Assembly (NCBI RefSeq): GCF_020740795.1
Contig: NC_067290.1
Location: 18,051,001-18,115,000, forward strand
Length of the DNA: 64,000 bases
Direction: 5' to 3'
Origin: Apus apus
Taxonomy: Eukaryota > Chordata > Aves > Apodiformes > Apodidae
How positions within the stretch are numbered: the stretch's first letter is position 1; every line of letters starts with the position of its first letter. A program made the translations under genes and the position numbers. Below the pieces are notes generated by a model. It did not search any database, was not told where the DNA came from, and saw only the letters and a program-made list of their open reading frames with translations. This document shows, piece after piece, positions 49,261 through 62,800 of the stretch.

Positions 49261-52200
49261 CTAGTAGCGGGGAGCGGGCGGTGTCTGGCCCGGGGGCTGC
49301 CGGAGCCTGCCCAGGCCTGCCCCGGGCCTGCCTTCCGTCACGCTGCCCGGGCCTGCCGGCGGCAGGGCCCTTCCCTCATCCCCGTCATGGCCTTATTCTT
49401 TAACAAAAGTGCGCCAGGCGTCCTGGTTGAAGGGAAATCTAACGATCTCAGGATATGAAAGCAGTATTTGATTAGATCCTAGTCCCCACCTCGTGCCAAC
49501 CTGGTGTGCTGCGTGTGAGGGTTGTCTGTGTAACCAGCTCCCTCCCGCTTTGCCACCGCCGTTCCTGGAACTGTCAGCATCTTTCTTTGACATAACAGGC
49601 TCCTGAAAGTCGGTAGCGTGCCTTGCAGCTCAGAACATAAGAACCATTTGTATGTGTAAGTAAAGCTTGCGGTGACAACAAGTCCCTCTGGAGAGCAGAG
49701 AAGGAAGTTAACAGTCAATGGACCTAATGTAACTTCAATAGAGGTGGTAAGGAGTAAATCATTTCAAGAACTGAAATACATCCAAGTGGAGGGCTGCAGA
49801 AATAGAAGGGCAACCCCACCAGCACTCAGAACAGGAATTCACAATTACATAAGTCTCTGCTAAGAGAGCAGATAAAAGCCAACAAGAATGACAATGTGAA
49901 TAGAGATGGATCCTGATGAATCAGAATGAAATGCAGGAGGAAGCTCAAAAAATACTTTTAGCAGAAAAGGTGTTTAAAAGCCGTAATTTACTTACCTTTA
50001 AATATAGTATCTAATGTAGAATTAATCTGATTTTTCTGTCATTGGATCATGAAAGGTATTCTGGTTCCAGATAATTCTCTACATCTTTTTATTGCTACTG
50101 ATTGTCTTCCTGTCCCCTCTGAAATGCATTCGAATGTTTGTCCTTGAGGAAAAAAACCCATAATTACATAACTTCTGCTAATGAAGGTTTTGAAAGAAAA
50201 AACAAACAAACAAACAACAAAATACAGCCAAACCATGTTCCAGGCTGATAAAGATCATTTTTTCCTGCTGGAAATCTACTGAATATGACATCTCTTTGTT
50301 AGAAAACATCTTCACTTACGTACAGAACTCAACCAGCAGTTTAAAATACTGCACAAAATGTTTTGTTGACATGCACAAAAAAGAAAGCCTTGCTTCAAAA
50401 TAGGTCATTCTCCCCATTGATCTAAAGTGGACGGATGGTTTTAGTATTTGGCCTAAACTCTCCTGTGTCCCAGTTTCTACGTGCAGAAATTGAAGATGCA
50501 TGGCATATAAAATGCATTTTTTATATGAAAGAAGCTAATGACATCTAACTTCAGATGCTGATTTGACTTTGACCAAGGCCTCGATCGAGTCCTCAGAAAC
50601 TTTTGATGCATTTCCAGAGAACCTCAGTGCTAATTAACTTTTGGACCTTAACAATGTAATTTATAGCAAGAATGTTGGACAGGAAACTGAATTATGAACC
50701 AGTACGCACCATCTTCTCTGGGTAAATTCAAATTTACATAAGTCAGTGAAAGATTAGGAAGAAGTTTAATGAGAGAGTTTATTCTTATCTGACAGTTTCC
50801 AAGACTGCCTCAGAGTTATTTTTTTTGTTTGGAGTTTAAGAACTCCCAGCCTTTTTTTGTCTGGTAACCCTTTCCTTGTAAAAGAAGTATTTATATCCTG
50901 ATTTGAGTAGAGGAACTGGTGTATCAGCAAAAGAAATTTGTGTTTCTTTCTTCTGGGAAGTGTATATTGAGTTTCTTAAAACAGTAATGAAGATGTTTTA
51001 TTTAGAAATGTAGAGAGACTAGATCTTTTGGTGCATCTTTTTGATGAAGAAGTGAATTTGGCTGCTGGAGGACTGAAGAATGGAAGTGCATTATTTACAA
51101 TGTTTTGTGCAAGAAATTAGTAAAACATGTCCTTTTGAAAAGTAGAAACATGAAGCTTTGCAATTTATGAGCACAACTGACTCTATGTAGCTAATAACAA
51201 GTAAATCTGGCATTAGCCTATGGATAAAATGCATCATCTATATATATATGTAATTGGCATGTATATAAAAATGGTATTCAGATACAAAATATGCATTTAC
51301 TTTATCAAGTAAAAAGAGAATAAAACTGTTTCTCTACCCAGGAAACAAAGGGAAATAAATAGGTATATGTTTCAATCAGAAAATTGCTCTGTGAAATACA
51401 TTATGAAATACAATATAACACATAACTATTTCCATTATCTAAATGATCAGTGCTGTAAAGTTTATAATCAGCTAGAAGTAGTTCTGCAATTGTCAGACTT
51501 CTCCTTGAAAAAATACAGTGGAAATGAACAATGTAAATTATAATTGGAGGCTTTTCCTGTGATGGAAATGGAATATATTATTGCACACTTGAGTAACATT
51601 TGTATTTTTCTTCCTTTTAATCTTGAAAACAACTGAAAACCAAATATTTTTACTTCTCTTGTCTGCGTGGCCTGAAGCATTGTTCTGAAGCTAATGCATT
51701 TTAATCTGAGTATGCTTTCCCTACAGACTTGATTTTCCAAGAGTTTAGAATCCTTAACAGTTTCACTTACAGAAGTCATGCACATCAGGCACGGCACGTA
51801 GCTGTGGAAAGTGCATTTTTTTGGTGCTGAAGCAACAGCCTCACTGTGCTTTAAATTAGTTTCTACCAGAGCTCCATGAAAAAATCTCACATTATGGTGC
51901 AGGCCTGGGAGCCATTTGCCTCTCATTACATGTGACAATGCTATGACACTGTGTCTGCAACACAAAAATATGCCAAACACACCTGCTATTAGTACATTTG
52001 TTCAATCTAATATATGTACAGTTTTACTAAAGCTGCCTCTCCCTATTGTTTCAGATCTAAGCCACCAGTTTGACTGAATTTCTCAGCAGCCACAGCCACG
52101 TATCAGGCCTGCACATGGTGGCCAGTCCCTTGCTGCCCAAGCTGCTGATGTGAAGCTGTGCAATGTAATTCTGTTTCAGCCCAGCAGCAGAACTGCTTTG

Positions 52201-53379
52201 GAGCATGCAGGCTGGTGGCACAGAGGACTTGATACTTGCACAATTTCATTTGAAAGAAAATGGTGCAACTAAACAGGTAAGTGGGTCACTACCCCCATGT
52301 CACAGAAACAAGGGAAAATGTCTCTAAAAATCCCTTTGAATGCTTTTCAGGTTTCATAATGGTTACCTTGGTATTTTTATACAGACATTGCTGTCACATC
52401 TACATATGAAAGAGAATGTTTTCATAGTGTAAAATGACACATTTACTCAGGTTTGGGATTCCAGGGGGTTGCTACTGGTGTTCATTGTTTTACTAATTAT
52501 AAAGTGTGGCAGGGTTTTATTGTGGTACCTACATGCTCAGAAAAGAGCCTGTGTTGATGCATTGTGGTTTTTCTGTAGTTTCTCATTTAGTGTTGCTATT
52601 TTATCTTAGCATGAAGTAATTTATGTTTTTGCATCTGCTCAGAACCTGAGTTGGATGAAATTCTGAAGCAGTAATCGTTCATTTCATTTGCATTGGTAGG
52701 AAAGTAGAGTACATTTTGGGACACCCTTGGTGCAGGCATGTTGTGCCAGCAGGACAGAGTGGCCAGGCTGCAGAGCTTCACTGCCAAGGGTCAGGTTCCC
52801 TTCCTGGACTAAAACTGTGAGGGACATGTGAGATGCCACTTCCTCTGCTCTCCCCATTCTGACGTTGGTGTCTCAATTCTTTGCACATCCTATGCTCCAT
52901 AGGCCAGCAAGAATACTTGCATTTCTGTCATACTGTACATGTAAAGATAATAAAGTTATGAACCTAAGTAGGATTTATTTCTGTGAAATTTAGTGTTGTG
53001 ATCTCTTCTGATGTTGCACAGAAGACCAGTTGGACGAGGACAAGTCCAAGGCCATCCAAAAGTAAGAGAATGCTAATATTCCTTCACTGCTCCACAAGTA
53101 TTGCAGTTTATCCCGATAAAGCCTGCCTTCCTAGCAGGTGGGACGGGAACACCGTGCAGGTGGGTGACAAACCGGGGCTGCAGTGTGGAGGGAAGCTCAG
53201 CACCAGTCTGCCTGTTGGCACAGACAGATGAAACATGCCTCTGAGACCAACTTCCTCGCTCACCTTGTTCTGCTCATCTTTCCGTGCGCACTCACCGCAC
53301 ACCGGCAGGAGCGGAGACCTTCGCGGGGCGCGGAAATCCAAGGTACCTTGCAGTCACACCACCAGCCGGCAGCTGGGAC
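49261..53379. other. Intergenic region between the divergent SHQ1 and GXYLT2 promoters
   Basis: About 4 kb of ordinary AT-rich sequence between two CpG islands. It contains a short TA run near 51239-51249 and a 170-codon minus-strand ORF (51468-51980) that I cannot relate to any family. No CR1 or other element is recognised. It may carry regulatory elements for either gene, but none can be shown from the sequence alone. Confidence 0.5.
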
Positions 53380-53539
53380 CCCGCGGCCCCGCCTCACCGT
53401 TCTCCCTGATGACGAGGACACGCTCCTTGATGAGCGCCTTATTAAAGAACAAGAGTTTTACCTCCGCCAGCCACTTACCCCTGCAGCCCGTCTCTCGGTG
53501 GCCAGCGGGCGAGCGCCGCAGAGCCCGGTGGGCCGGGGC

Positions 53540-53678
53540 GGCTAGTCCAGAGAGTACGGTAGGGCGGGCTCCGCCCCCGCGGCCGGGAGCCGGGCCGGGG
53601 CTCGGCGGCCACGTCCCCGCACCGCGCCGGGCGATGCGGGCGGCGGGCTGAGGGCGGGCGGGCGCCCGGACCCGCGCC
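53540..53678 (+). promoter_or_regulatory. GXYLT2 proximal promoter / 5' UTR
   Basis: TATA-less and GC-rich, with oppositely oriented GC boxes close together at 53562-53568 (GGGCGGG) and 53571-53578 (CCGCCCCC). The start site of transcription is not determinable. A minimal upstream ORF (53634-53651) precedes the GXYLT2 ATG by 27 nt. Confidence 0.45.
53634..53651 (+). other. Possible mini upstream ORF (5 codons) before GXYLT2
   Basis: ATG CGG GCG GCG GGC TGA, with G at -3 of its ATG, ends 27 nt before the GXYLT2 start. It is relevant only if the mRNA starts upstream of 53634. Confidence 0.5.
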
Positions 53679-53869
53679 ATGCGGCTCTCCTGCAAGGTGG
53701 CGGCGGCGCTGCTGGGCCTGGGCAGCCTCCTGCTGCTCTACCTGCTGGCGGGCAGCGCCGCCGCGCCCCCGCGCCCCGCGCCCTCCGCGCCCGCAGCCCG
53801 CCGGCCGCCGCGGCTCAGCCGGAGCCCGCCGCGGAGGAGCCCCGCCGGGGGCCGGCTCGGCAGCGCCAG
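53679..53869 (+). CDS. GXYLT2: GXYLT2 coding exon 1 (signal anchor and stem)
   Basis: The ATG has G at -3. The exon encodes [20 protein letters not shown], then YLLAGSAAA and a Pro/Ala/Arg-rich stem. It is a short basic N terminus followed by a hydrophobic helix, i.e. a type II signal anchor. The exon ends CCAG|GTAACG within an Arg codon (phase 2), matching the single G that opens exon 2. The stem composition is shaped by the CpG island and is expected to be poorly conserved. Confidence 0.88.
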
Positions 53870-56800
53870 GTAACGGCGCCGGGACGCGGGAGCTCGCCCG
53901 CCCGCCCGCCCCACGCGTGACCGCCCCCCGCTCCCTGCCCTCGGAGCGGAGCCCGCCGGGCCCCTCCTGCCCAGCCCCGGGAGCCCGGCTCTCCCAGGCG
54001 TGCCCAGCCCCACGCGTGCCCGTGGGGCCCCTCGCCTATCGCCGCTCGCGAGGGTCGTTTTGCCGCCTGGATCTTCGGGCACTTCCCTTTCCCGCATCTT
54101 TTTCCCCTCGCCTTTGCCAGGGATCGGAAACCCTTGTGCGAGCTGCTCTGGCTGTACCAGTCCGGAACTTTTTCCTGCGTGTTTTCACTTGGAGCGTCGG
54201 TTGCCAGAGATGCCACGGGAGTGCGGGGAGGTGCTGCCTCCGCCCCTGCTCCCTGCCTCCGAGCGGGGCGATGCCTCCCCTGCCTGCTGCGAGGGCGGCC
54301 TCCGAAACTGCAGCTTTTCCATCAGTTTTGGCCTTGTTTTGAAGGCTGACGTGGGGAATGTGGTGGTAGCTCGCTGGCTGGAGTCGGTGAGGAGCTGCTG
54401 TCAGCCTCGGGAGCCGCGCGCCGGCGGGTTGCTCATTAATGCTGAGGGGAAACGAGAAGGGGGCTGGCTCTGTCTGTGTGGTACCGCTGGGCTCCCAACT
54501 GCGAGGCACCCACGGGTTTTAAGCTCTTGAGCTTTTTGTTTTGAAAGCTTTTTATGATGTAAATTAATATACCGGAACTTTAAAAACCAGTTTGAAATCG
54601 TGGGCTGTTGTGTTCCCTCCTGCAGCACCTTACAGGCAGAATATTTTTTTTCTTAAACTGTAATTCCTTCAGAAAAAGACACAGACAACATGCTTTCAGT
54701 GGGTGGAGGACTGTTTTCCCCTCTGCATTCCAACTACATTATGGTCTGTGTGACCTCATATATCTAATTAACTTGGTATGTCTTTGTGTCTTTGATTCAT
54801 GATTTCACAGGGATGTTCTGAATGAAAGACTATTCCCGTTTTTTTGAGCTCTTATTCCTTAACTTATTAAAGCAGTTGGTTTCTTACAAGCATTGTTACC
54901 CTGCTGAATGAAAGAGATGTTTACTGTGGCTGAGAATGGATCATGGGCAGAATTCAAATGCATGTGTTAAAGCAGTATTATTTCCACTAGCAACTGTACC
55001 TCCTAAAGTCATTTTTCTTTAAGGCATATCTCTGTGGTTATCATGGAAATCAAGAAGAATTACTGAAGGAAGGAGCTCAGAAAGTATGAAACTGATAGAG
55101 AGTGTAAACAGCTGTTCCATTTTAATGAGCTCATTTCAGTGAGCATCTTCATGTTCCAAACTTTGACATTATCTAACTTTTCTATTATTTATTGACTTTG
55201 CAAGCACTTTTTACAAAGTCGGTAACAACATCAAAAAAGAGACAGGAATGTTGTATTTAAACCAGGCCTTCTCTTCAAATTTTTGGGTTGGTTTGGTTTT
55301 TTGTGGGGTTTAGTAGTTGGGTTTTTTTCCCCCTCGCATCTTCTGGCAGGGCATGATCCTGCACCACTGGCACCAGAGCACAATTCTGTGAGCCCCTCAC
55401 TGAAAGATTCTGTATTTTGTTAGTTACAGCTCAAATAAAATGTATTTATGTGAGGTTATCCATAAAAAATAGGGGGTTTTGGGAGGTGACATAATGTGGC
55501 CCAAGTCAAGGAGATGCCTGCCTTCTTGGAAAGGCTGAAGTACCCACCAATGGGTGCCATTCTGGAATGGATCACATCCACGCTGGGGTGGTGAAAGCAT
55601 AAGGTGGTGGGATCTGTTAGGCTTGAACAGCCTGATCCGAGATAAACTGAAAGTGATGTGAGGCTCTTTCCAGGAGGCTTGAATTTGGAGTAGAAGAAAC
55701 AGACAATGATTTAACTAGTTATTAACTTCAGGAGTGAGTTTTCCCATTGATGTAATCGGCTTTGCTTATTATGGATGTGTCTGTAGTAAAGCACATCCAC
55801 TTTAACATGCTGAATCAAGGTTGTTACTGCCTATTCATTCCTACAATATAAATAATTATTATTTTAGTAGCTCCTTATTAGCAAAGGAGTATGTTTTCGT
55901 TTTGTGTGATGTGGGAGATCATTTACAATCTGACTCCCTCAGGATAATAATAAAAAACCTACTATGACTGCATAAGGTCTTGTGATCAGATCATGGTGTA
56001 TGTGTTTATATGTAGACTGGGTGATTGATTCAAATAACCTTAGTAAAGTTTTCCCTGTATGAATATAAGAAGTTGGTTTAGTTCAGTTTTGCCAAGTTGA
56101 TTTGTATAGTTTCATCAGAAGGGTGAAGGGTTTGGCCTCAAATCAGAAATATTTAAAGGCGTTATCTAGGATGTGTGTTTGCTTTGTAAGAATCAGTCAT
56201 GCTGCAGACAAAGTGAATTGTCTTTTTTTACTGGGGTTTTTAATACTGCTTTCTGTAGTCACATGATAATAAAAGAAGACATTAGGTTTTAATTGTTAAG
56301 AAGGGCAGGTTGCTTCAAATGTAAGTGGTCATACAGGATAAAAGCTTAACTCACGTATCATTAGCTGGCTGGTACCTACCTAATGTTAGTAAATATGTAC
56401 CAGTGTCCTGCTTGGCCCATTAGATAATTTTGGCAAATCTAGATGAACATTGCATATAAGTTTCTGGTTAGCTTTGAAAAATTATTTTTGATGGTGGTTT
56501 TACTGATCCTTCCTCTTGGAAGTAACAAGTTCTGTGCCTTCAGTAAAATGTTTTTCATATGAAGAATTGTAAGTATGTGCCAAACCACTGTGTGCAAAGT
56601 ATCAAAAAGCAAAAGGGTTATTTTACATTTGAAGGGCAGATGTGACCACACTTTCTATTAAAGCAGCATGGCAAGGCTCAGGAAGTGAACCTTTGCCAGC
56701 ACATTTAGTTCCCTGGAAGTAACTTTTCCAAAGCAAAACATCTCTTACATGGCAACCTGTCAAGATACTTTCTTTGCAGCCTGTGTGCACTCACATGCAA

Positions 56801-59800
56801 GTTTGGCTTGAGTTTGATAGCCTATAACAGCATGCTGAAGGCCCAAATACCACATACTTGCCTGACAAAGGACACGCTTGATAAAAGAAGATACAAACAT
56901 CCATTCTAGTTTTGAGTGTTTTTCTCTTTTCTCTGAGTGGTAGAAGGAGGCTGAAACTTCAACAATTTTTTGATTGTCAGCAACTACAGTCAGTTTTGTG
57001 TAGCTGCATTAAAGTGAGAAAACTTTATTTTAAAACATTTTGAGCCACTCTGATTTATATTTTAAAGTGTGTGAAACAATGTGTTTCATATAATGGAGCT
57101 GGTGTTTGGCCACTGACTCAGTGCTGACTGCCTCGAAAGGAGCCTATTTAGTGAATCACCAGTTTTGATACGTTGCCTAAATCTAACCTTGTTTATGCTG
57201 CAAGAGTAAATGAGGTCATAATGCTAAGAAGGTTTCAAAAACTAACAACTATATCACATTTTGTAAGAATCTGCATGCATTGTCTTTCTCTCAGGAATAA
57301 ATTTGAAGGCTTGAATAGATTAGCAGGCTCTGTGATCAGATGGGAATGCATTATTTTCAATGGATCTGGATTGATTTAGACAGGTTTTGGGTTCATTATG
57401 TTTGAGACACTTAGACTGTGACTAATAAGAAAATTGCATGCAATCTAAACTTTAAGACCTAGAAATGTACACCATTTGCCTTGAGTATTCAGGCTTCTCC
57501 TGCGATGTCAGTACCCGTGCCTGTCAGAAAAAAATGTAAGCAGTAAATAAAATACCACTGGGCAAGTGGGTAGGAGTTGGTCGGTGTGCTTGAAAGGCCT
57601 TTGCTATGAACGTTTTCTCATGTTGTCTTACTAAGCCTGTCTTCAGCTGTTTCACAGGGATGTATTCTGCAAGTATTTTGTGATGCTTTCTGTAGTGCTT
57701 AGTCTTAATTTTAAAGCCACATAATAGGAAAACAATGCCAAAAGGAGAGTGGAAAGCTACATTTATGTACTGAAATTAGAAGAAGGATATCAAGGCAGCA
57801 AAGGCTTTGTGTATGTAGTTTCTTTATTTGTTCTTATCAAGCACATTAAATTTAAGGGCTAGGTAATTGTATTGGTTTAGATGCATTTAAACATTTAATT
57901 TAGGTGATAAAATCCACTTATAGACTCTATCCATAACCAGTAAGTTGGACTACAAATGAATGAATGCACGTATAAATATTAGAAAGAATTAGGTAATAAT
58001 AATATCTGTAGTACTCTGTTAATCTATGTGCTTTTTAATGTGCTTGGAAGTCTCTTGAGGTAGGTAACTTTCTACTGTAACATCTATTACCATTTCACAG
58101 GTAGGACAACTGAAGGGTAAAGAATCAATGACTCGCCCAAAGCTTTGCAGGGACTGACTTACTGAAATGGAGCCAAAAATGGTGCTCACTTACCCTTCAA
58201 TCACTGCCTGAGTACTTCTCTATGTCAAAAGCCTATTAATGTCATAGGTTGATAGCCTAGCAATATATTCTTCCTTGCTTGCCAGCTGTTTTTCACTCTA
58301 TATAACAAATTTCATTATTTTGTACAATTTACCACAGTATTAATGTACCTCATCCTTTAAAGCAAAGGATGCGTCTCTCGCCTGTTCCATTTGTTTCTTG
58401 TCCGGGAACATCTGAGCAGGTAGTGTTTCAGAAAGCTCTCAGCTTCCCACCGTGTTTGCATCAGCCCCTGGTAAGGACACGACAAACAAACATTGTGGTT
58501 AGAGGAGATACACTGTATCGAACCAGGGTTCGGGGTGCACCTTGCCTGAAACCTCAGCTTACAGAAGGCCTTTCATTCAGCTCTAAGTCTGTTTGAATGA
58601 GAAGGCTCCTGGTGCCTAGCCTGACCTATCCCAGTAGAAATGAATTAGCTGGCCCACTGCTAAGTTCTAACCTTCAGTTTGTCTCTTGACAACACATGGT
58701 GGAGGCCCTCTTATCCTCAAGAGGGGATCCCGATAAGCCAGCAGAGCCAGTTATTGTGTGTACAACAGAAACACCCTAAATGCTGTTGGTCAAACTGGGA
58801 CTGTTTTGGTTTGAAGGCATTGGCTGTATCCTGCAGATCTGTAAGGAATATCCTTTCATCCAGATGTTATTTCTGCTCATCCCTTCCCTTCCCCTCTCCA
58901 CTGTGTGTATGTGCATGTCTAAGCAGAAGAGGGGAATGGAGCTGTGATGTTCTTTGCTGTAATCTGCCTTCCCAGCAGTTTGACTTGGGCTTTACACCTG
59001 CCTGTTTTCAGACTTCTGGTTAACAACAGTCATTTTGTAAAGGCTAAGCTAATATTGCTGTTAAATGTGTCTTGCTATGGCATTCTTGTATGTTCCTTTC
59101 CAGCTCACCTTTATTCTCACAGTGCTCTTGGCTTCCTTCTAGTGAAGATGCAAAATGTTGTGTCCCAGCAGTAGTCCCAGCTACTTTCTTCACTAATTGT
59201 TGCCCTGAGTGTCCCAGACTGCTACTGAGGTAGTTCAAACACTACCTCATGCTTCTTTTCTTGGGGATTTTTATTCCTACCCAGGCCAGTTCAGGGTCCT
59301 GAATGCCTTCAGCACAAGCCTTGGGGATTCATGATTACTCGTCGCCAAGGCTCAGCTTTCTCCTCCACCCTCTGGGGCTGGGAGGGTGTCTGTCTCTTGT
59401 CCTTCTGTAGCTCCCATGGGCTTATCAGGCATTCTACTTTCATCTGTTGGTTCCGCCAAGTCTGTTGAAAGTGCTTGTCTACGTATACTGGATTTTTCAC
59501 TCCAAAATAGCTGCAGAATGGAGAGTTCACTGTGGCTAAAATTTGCAAAGAAAAGCTTAGTGCTTTAGTGTTGAGTTTTGAAGTGTTGCAATAAAAGCTT
59601 AAAGTTTAGTCGCTCTCCCAGTGAATTTCATTGCCACAGGCTATATCAAAGCAGTTCTCATCTTGCATATGGCTTGATTTAGAGACTCAATTAAGAGGAA
59701 ACATTAAAGAGATAGGGAGAAGGGGGGAAAAGGGGATCTGTGTGAGCAGCTAATTATTCACTTCAATAATTCAGTGGTTTTTACACTAATAGGTTGGGAA

Positions 59801-62800
59801 GTAAATACCACTTCACATAGATGTAGTGTTCCATTATTTATACACTGATGAAATTGGGGTTTAATTAAGACTAAAGCCTAAGATTTTAAACCCTTAATGA
59901 AACATGTTGCTTTGTATAGTCAGTAAAGTACTGCTGGCTGGTATTCCTTAACACAGAAGTGGATTACTCTGTAGTATAGAACACTTCTGGTTAACAGAGC
60001 AGCATTTTAGTGCCTGCAAAAAGATAATGACAGCTTTATTAACTGTCATTTCTCTCTTTATTTAGAACTTTAATTTCTACTATTAACTTTGCTGTTTAAT
60101 TGTGTGTGCTGAGAAGAGGCAGGGATTGATGTCCTCTGCTCAGTGATATGTCAAGAACTGGCAGTGATCTATGATTAGCCTTTTGAACTCTCCTGTAATG
60201 ATTAAGATGCTTGTAATTTGGTTGCTTTGTCAGCACACATCCATCTAATGGAGCATAAATGCCATCCGTGTTGGAATGTGAATGCAGTAAGGTAGAAGCA
60301 TTCCTGGATGATGTGATTTTACCTCCATACTGATGGGGGGGCGGGGCACACAAACCCAAAAGGCTGTATTTTCAAAATGTCTTCAACTCCTCAAAAGAAC
60401 ACTGATTTTTCTGGCTAGCAAGTAGCTTCAGTGTGCCTTTTACGTGCCCATTCCCCTGTTGTCTAGCTGAAATGTATTTAAAGCCACACAGATGTGGGCT
60501 AAGTGAAAAAAGCATAGTTTGGCCCTTGACTGCTTGTGGAATATAGTCTGGTTCATTTGGGACATGTGAATATGTTTGTTTTCAAAAATCTCTGTTTTAG
60601 CAAAATCTCAGGGTTTCCACTGGGTGAAATGGAGAGCAGTTCTTTGAAACTATGCCAGTACCTTCAGGCCAGGATTAAGACATGCATTTTTAACAGCAAA
60701 ATTAATTAACTGTTGGAATAATTTACATATGGATGGAGCGTTTTGTTTTGTTTTGTTTTTTAAGTATGCATGTCTTCTTCCAGTCTAGCCAAAAGTTATG
60801 GGCCTGGTAGTGAAGTTCCTGGATGTAGTTCTTAATCTGCATTGTGTTAGAAAGTTGGCTAGGTACTAATAAGTCCATTCTGGCTTCATAACCTCTAAGC
60901 TGAAAAAAAAAAGGGCTATCATTTGCACAGAGCAAGTTGTTGTCTGGTTTGAGGTGCTATTGAATTAGTTTCATATGTGTATGTAGTGTAGTGATTGATG
61001 CAAATCCAGAAATGTAGGAATAACCAGAACACTTCTGACAATAGTGTATTTCTTTGTGTTGTAATTTTGACACTTTTGATTTGTACCATTGACAAAAATT
61101 GGCATGTCACCTGCATTCTCTGTGGATACCTATTAAAAAAAAAAAAAGCTCCTGATCCCTTACAAAAATGAAGGGGAAGAAAAAAACTCCGATATCTGTT
61201 AATGTGGAATTCCCTTCATGCTTACATCAGTATTTTTATATGCCTGTTGATGAATTTTCAGGAAGCCTGGAGAACAGAGGAATTTAAAAGAGCCTTCATC
61301 TTCACCATGCATGCACCTGGCAGTGGTGGCATGTGGGGACCGACTGGAAGAGACACTGATCATGCTGAAATCAGCAGTTCTCTTCAGCAACAGGAGGCTC
61401 TGTTTCCACATTTTTGCTGAGGATTCCCTTAAGCCTGAATTTGAGAAGAAGGTGAGTTTCTTTGTCATTTGGTAAATAAGTGAGTTCATTATAACTCACA
61501 AATATCTGAGAAAAATTGCACTGACATCAACAAGTAGCAGCTAAGCCCCTTTTTACTGTTATTTCTTCATAAATTCCTTATGCATGCATGTTTGTTTATT
61601 TTTAAAAAGCTATATAACATGTAGTGTCTAATTCCTCCCCCCATGTCTTTCAGTTAAAGGAATGGCCTTCCTCCTATACGAAGAAGTTTGAGTACAACAT
61701 TTACCCAATAACCTTCTCAGTAGGAAATGCTCAGGAATGGAAAAAGTTATTCAAACCATGTGCTGCCCAGCGCCTCTTTCTTCCGGTAAGGCACCTGGAT
61801 TTCTGAGTAGGTTGCATCAGGAAAAGGTTTAATTCCACAGAAAGGAAGCTCTGCTGGTGTAATATTAAAATAATTTTCAGGTTGAAACATATGCTTAAAG
61901 ATATTTTAGTCTGTGCTTTAGCCACTTAAAAAAACACAACAAAAACAAACAGAAATCCAGCCTCGCTTTTTCTCCTGCTAACAAAGGATGTGTGTTTCTT
62001 ATTTGTCTCTGGTTCCATCAGCCTCTCAGGCTCTCAAGACTCAGTTTGAGAGCTCTTTCAGGGCAGATGCTTTCAGGGTAGATGCTGCATGCTTTCCATA
62101 AATGACATTCTTTTCAGCTTTAGTCATCATACCCTCCTTACGCACTATCTCTCTTTCCATATGTTAGCCCTTAGACTGATGCTTTCAGCAATCCCTTTTC
62201 CTTGAGTTTTATTTCTTTTTCCAATACTGTCAGGTGTGCCCTTAAGGTACTAATTCCAATGTTCGCAAAGTCAGATTTCATGCCAGAGCTCTGTGCATCC
62301 TGGGATCTTCAGGTTCAGTGAAACTTTTGTTCTTTACTGTGTAATACTTAGTGTCATAAACCTGAAGAATATCTAAGGTTGCTGGAGAGAAAGAAGGTAT
62401 TGGTAACAATTTTGCATGTGCAGGAATATCAGAAACTGAAAGAACTTTTGCACAAAGTGATTTCTGTGGAACTGCAAACATCTATCAATAATATCTTGTG
62501 CATTGCTGGTGATTGGGATGACTCCAATAAAGTGACATATTATTCACATGATCCAGATTTCTTCATTGTCTTATGAGAAATGGTGGGGGGGGACAAAGAA
62601 ATCTTTACTTTCTCAGATGGAAACAATCAGGAGACAGCTGCACGTCCAGATACATAGACTGTGAATACATATGTGAGAAAGTATGTGCTGTCAGCAGTTC
62701 TGTTCATCTGCCTTTCAGGGGTAGACTATGAAATGTGCAAAGGCCAGATGGGCTGAAAGTAACTCCACCTTCAGCAGAGATCCTCTCTTCTCTGAGTAAA

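Larger units (their letters stand above)
48240..49370. other. CpG island at the SHQ1 5' end
   Basis: Base composition switches from AT-rich intron to dense G+C with many CpG dinucleotides, then returns to ordinary composition near 49.4 kb. The island covers the start of SHQ1 intron 1, exon 1 and the promoter. Lack of stop codons in this GC-rich stretch creates long spurious ORFs on both strands. Confidence 0.85.
53380..54310. other. CpG island at the GXYLT2 5' end
   Basis: G+C and CpG content rise sharply from about 53.38 kb and fall after about 54.31 kb. The island spans the GXYLT2 promoter, exon 1 and the start of intron 1, and again produces long spurious ORFs on both strands. Confidence 0.85.

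Noticed and set aside
48212-49264. 350-codon plus-strand ORF and several overlapping minus-strand ORFs of 100-200 codons
   Set aside because: They lie in a CpG island where stop codons are rare; composition is Pro/Arg/Ala/Gly low complexity and the pentamer array gives a fake HSTAQ repeat. No homology or splice support.
53235-54530. Long ORFs on both strands around GXYLT2 exon 1 (138, 141, 157, 176 codons)
   Set aside because: Shadows of the second CpG island; only the frame starting at 53679 has a signal anchor and joins in phase to conserved exons.
61786-61806. Extension VRHLDF and stop after GXYLT2 exon 3
   Set aside because: This is read-through of the GTAAGG donor; known GXYLT2 continues with ILKDVDSLLYVDTD from the next exon.
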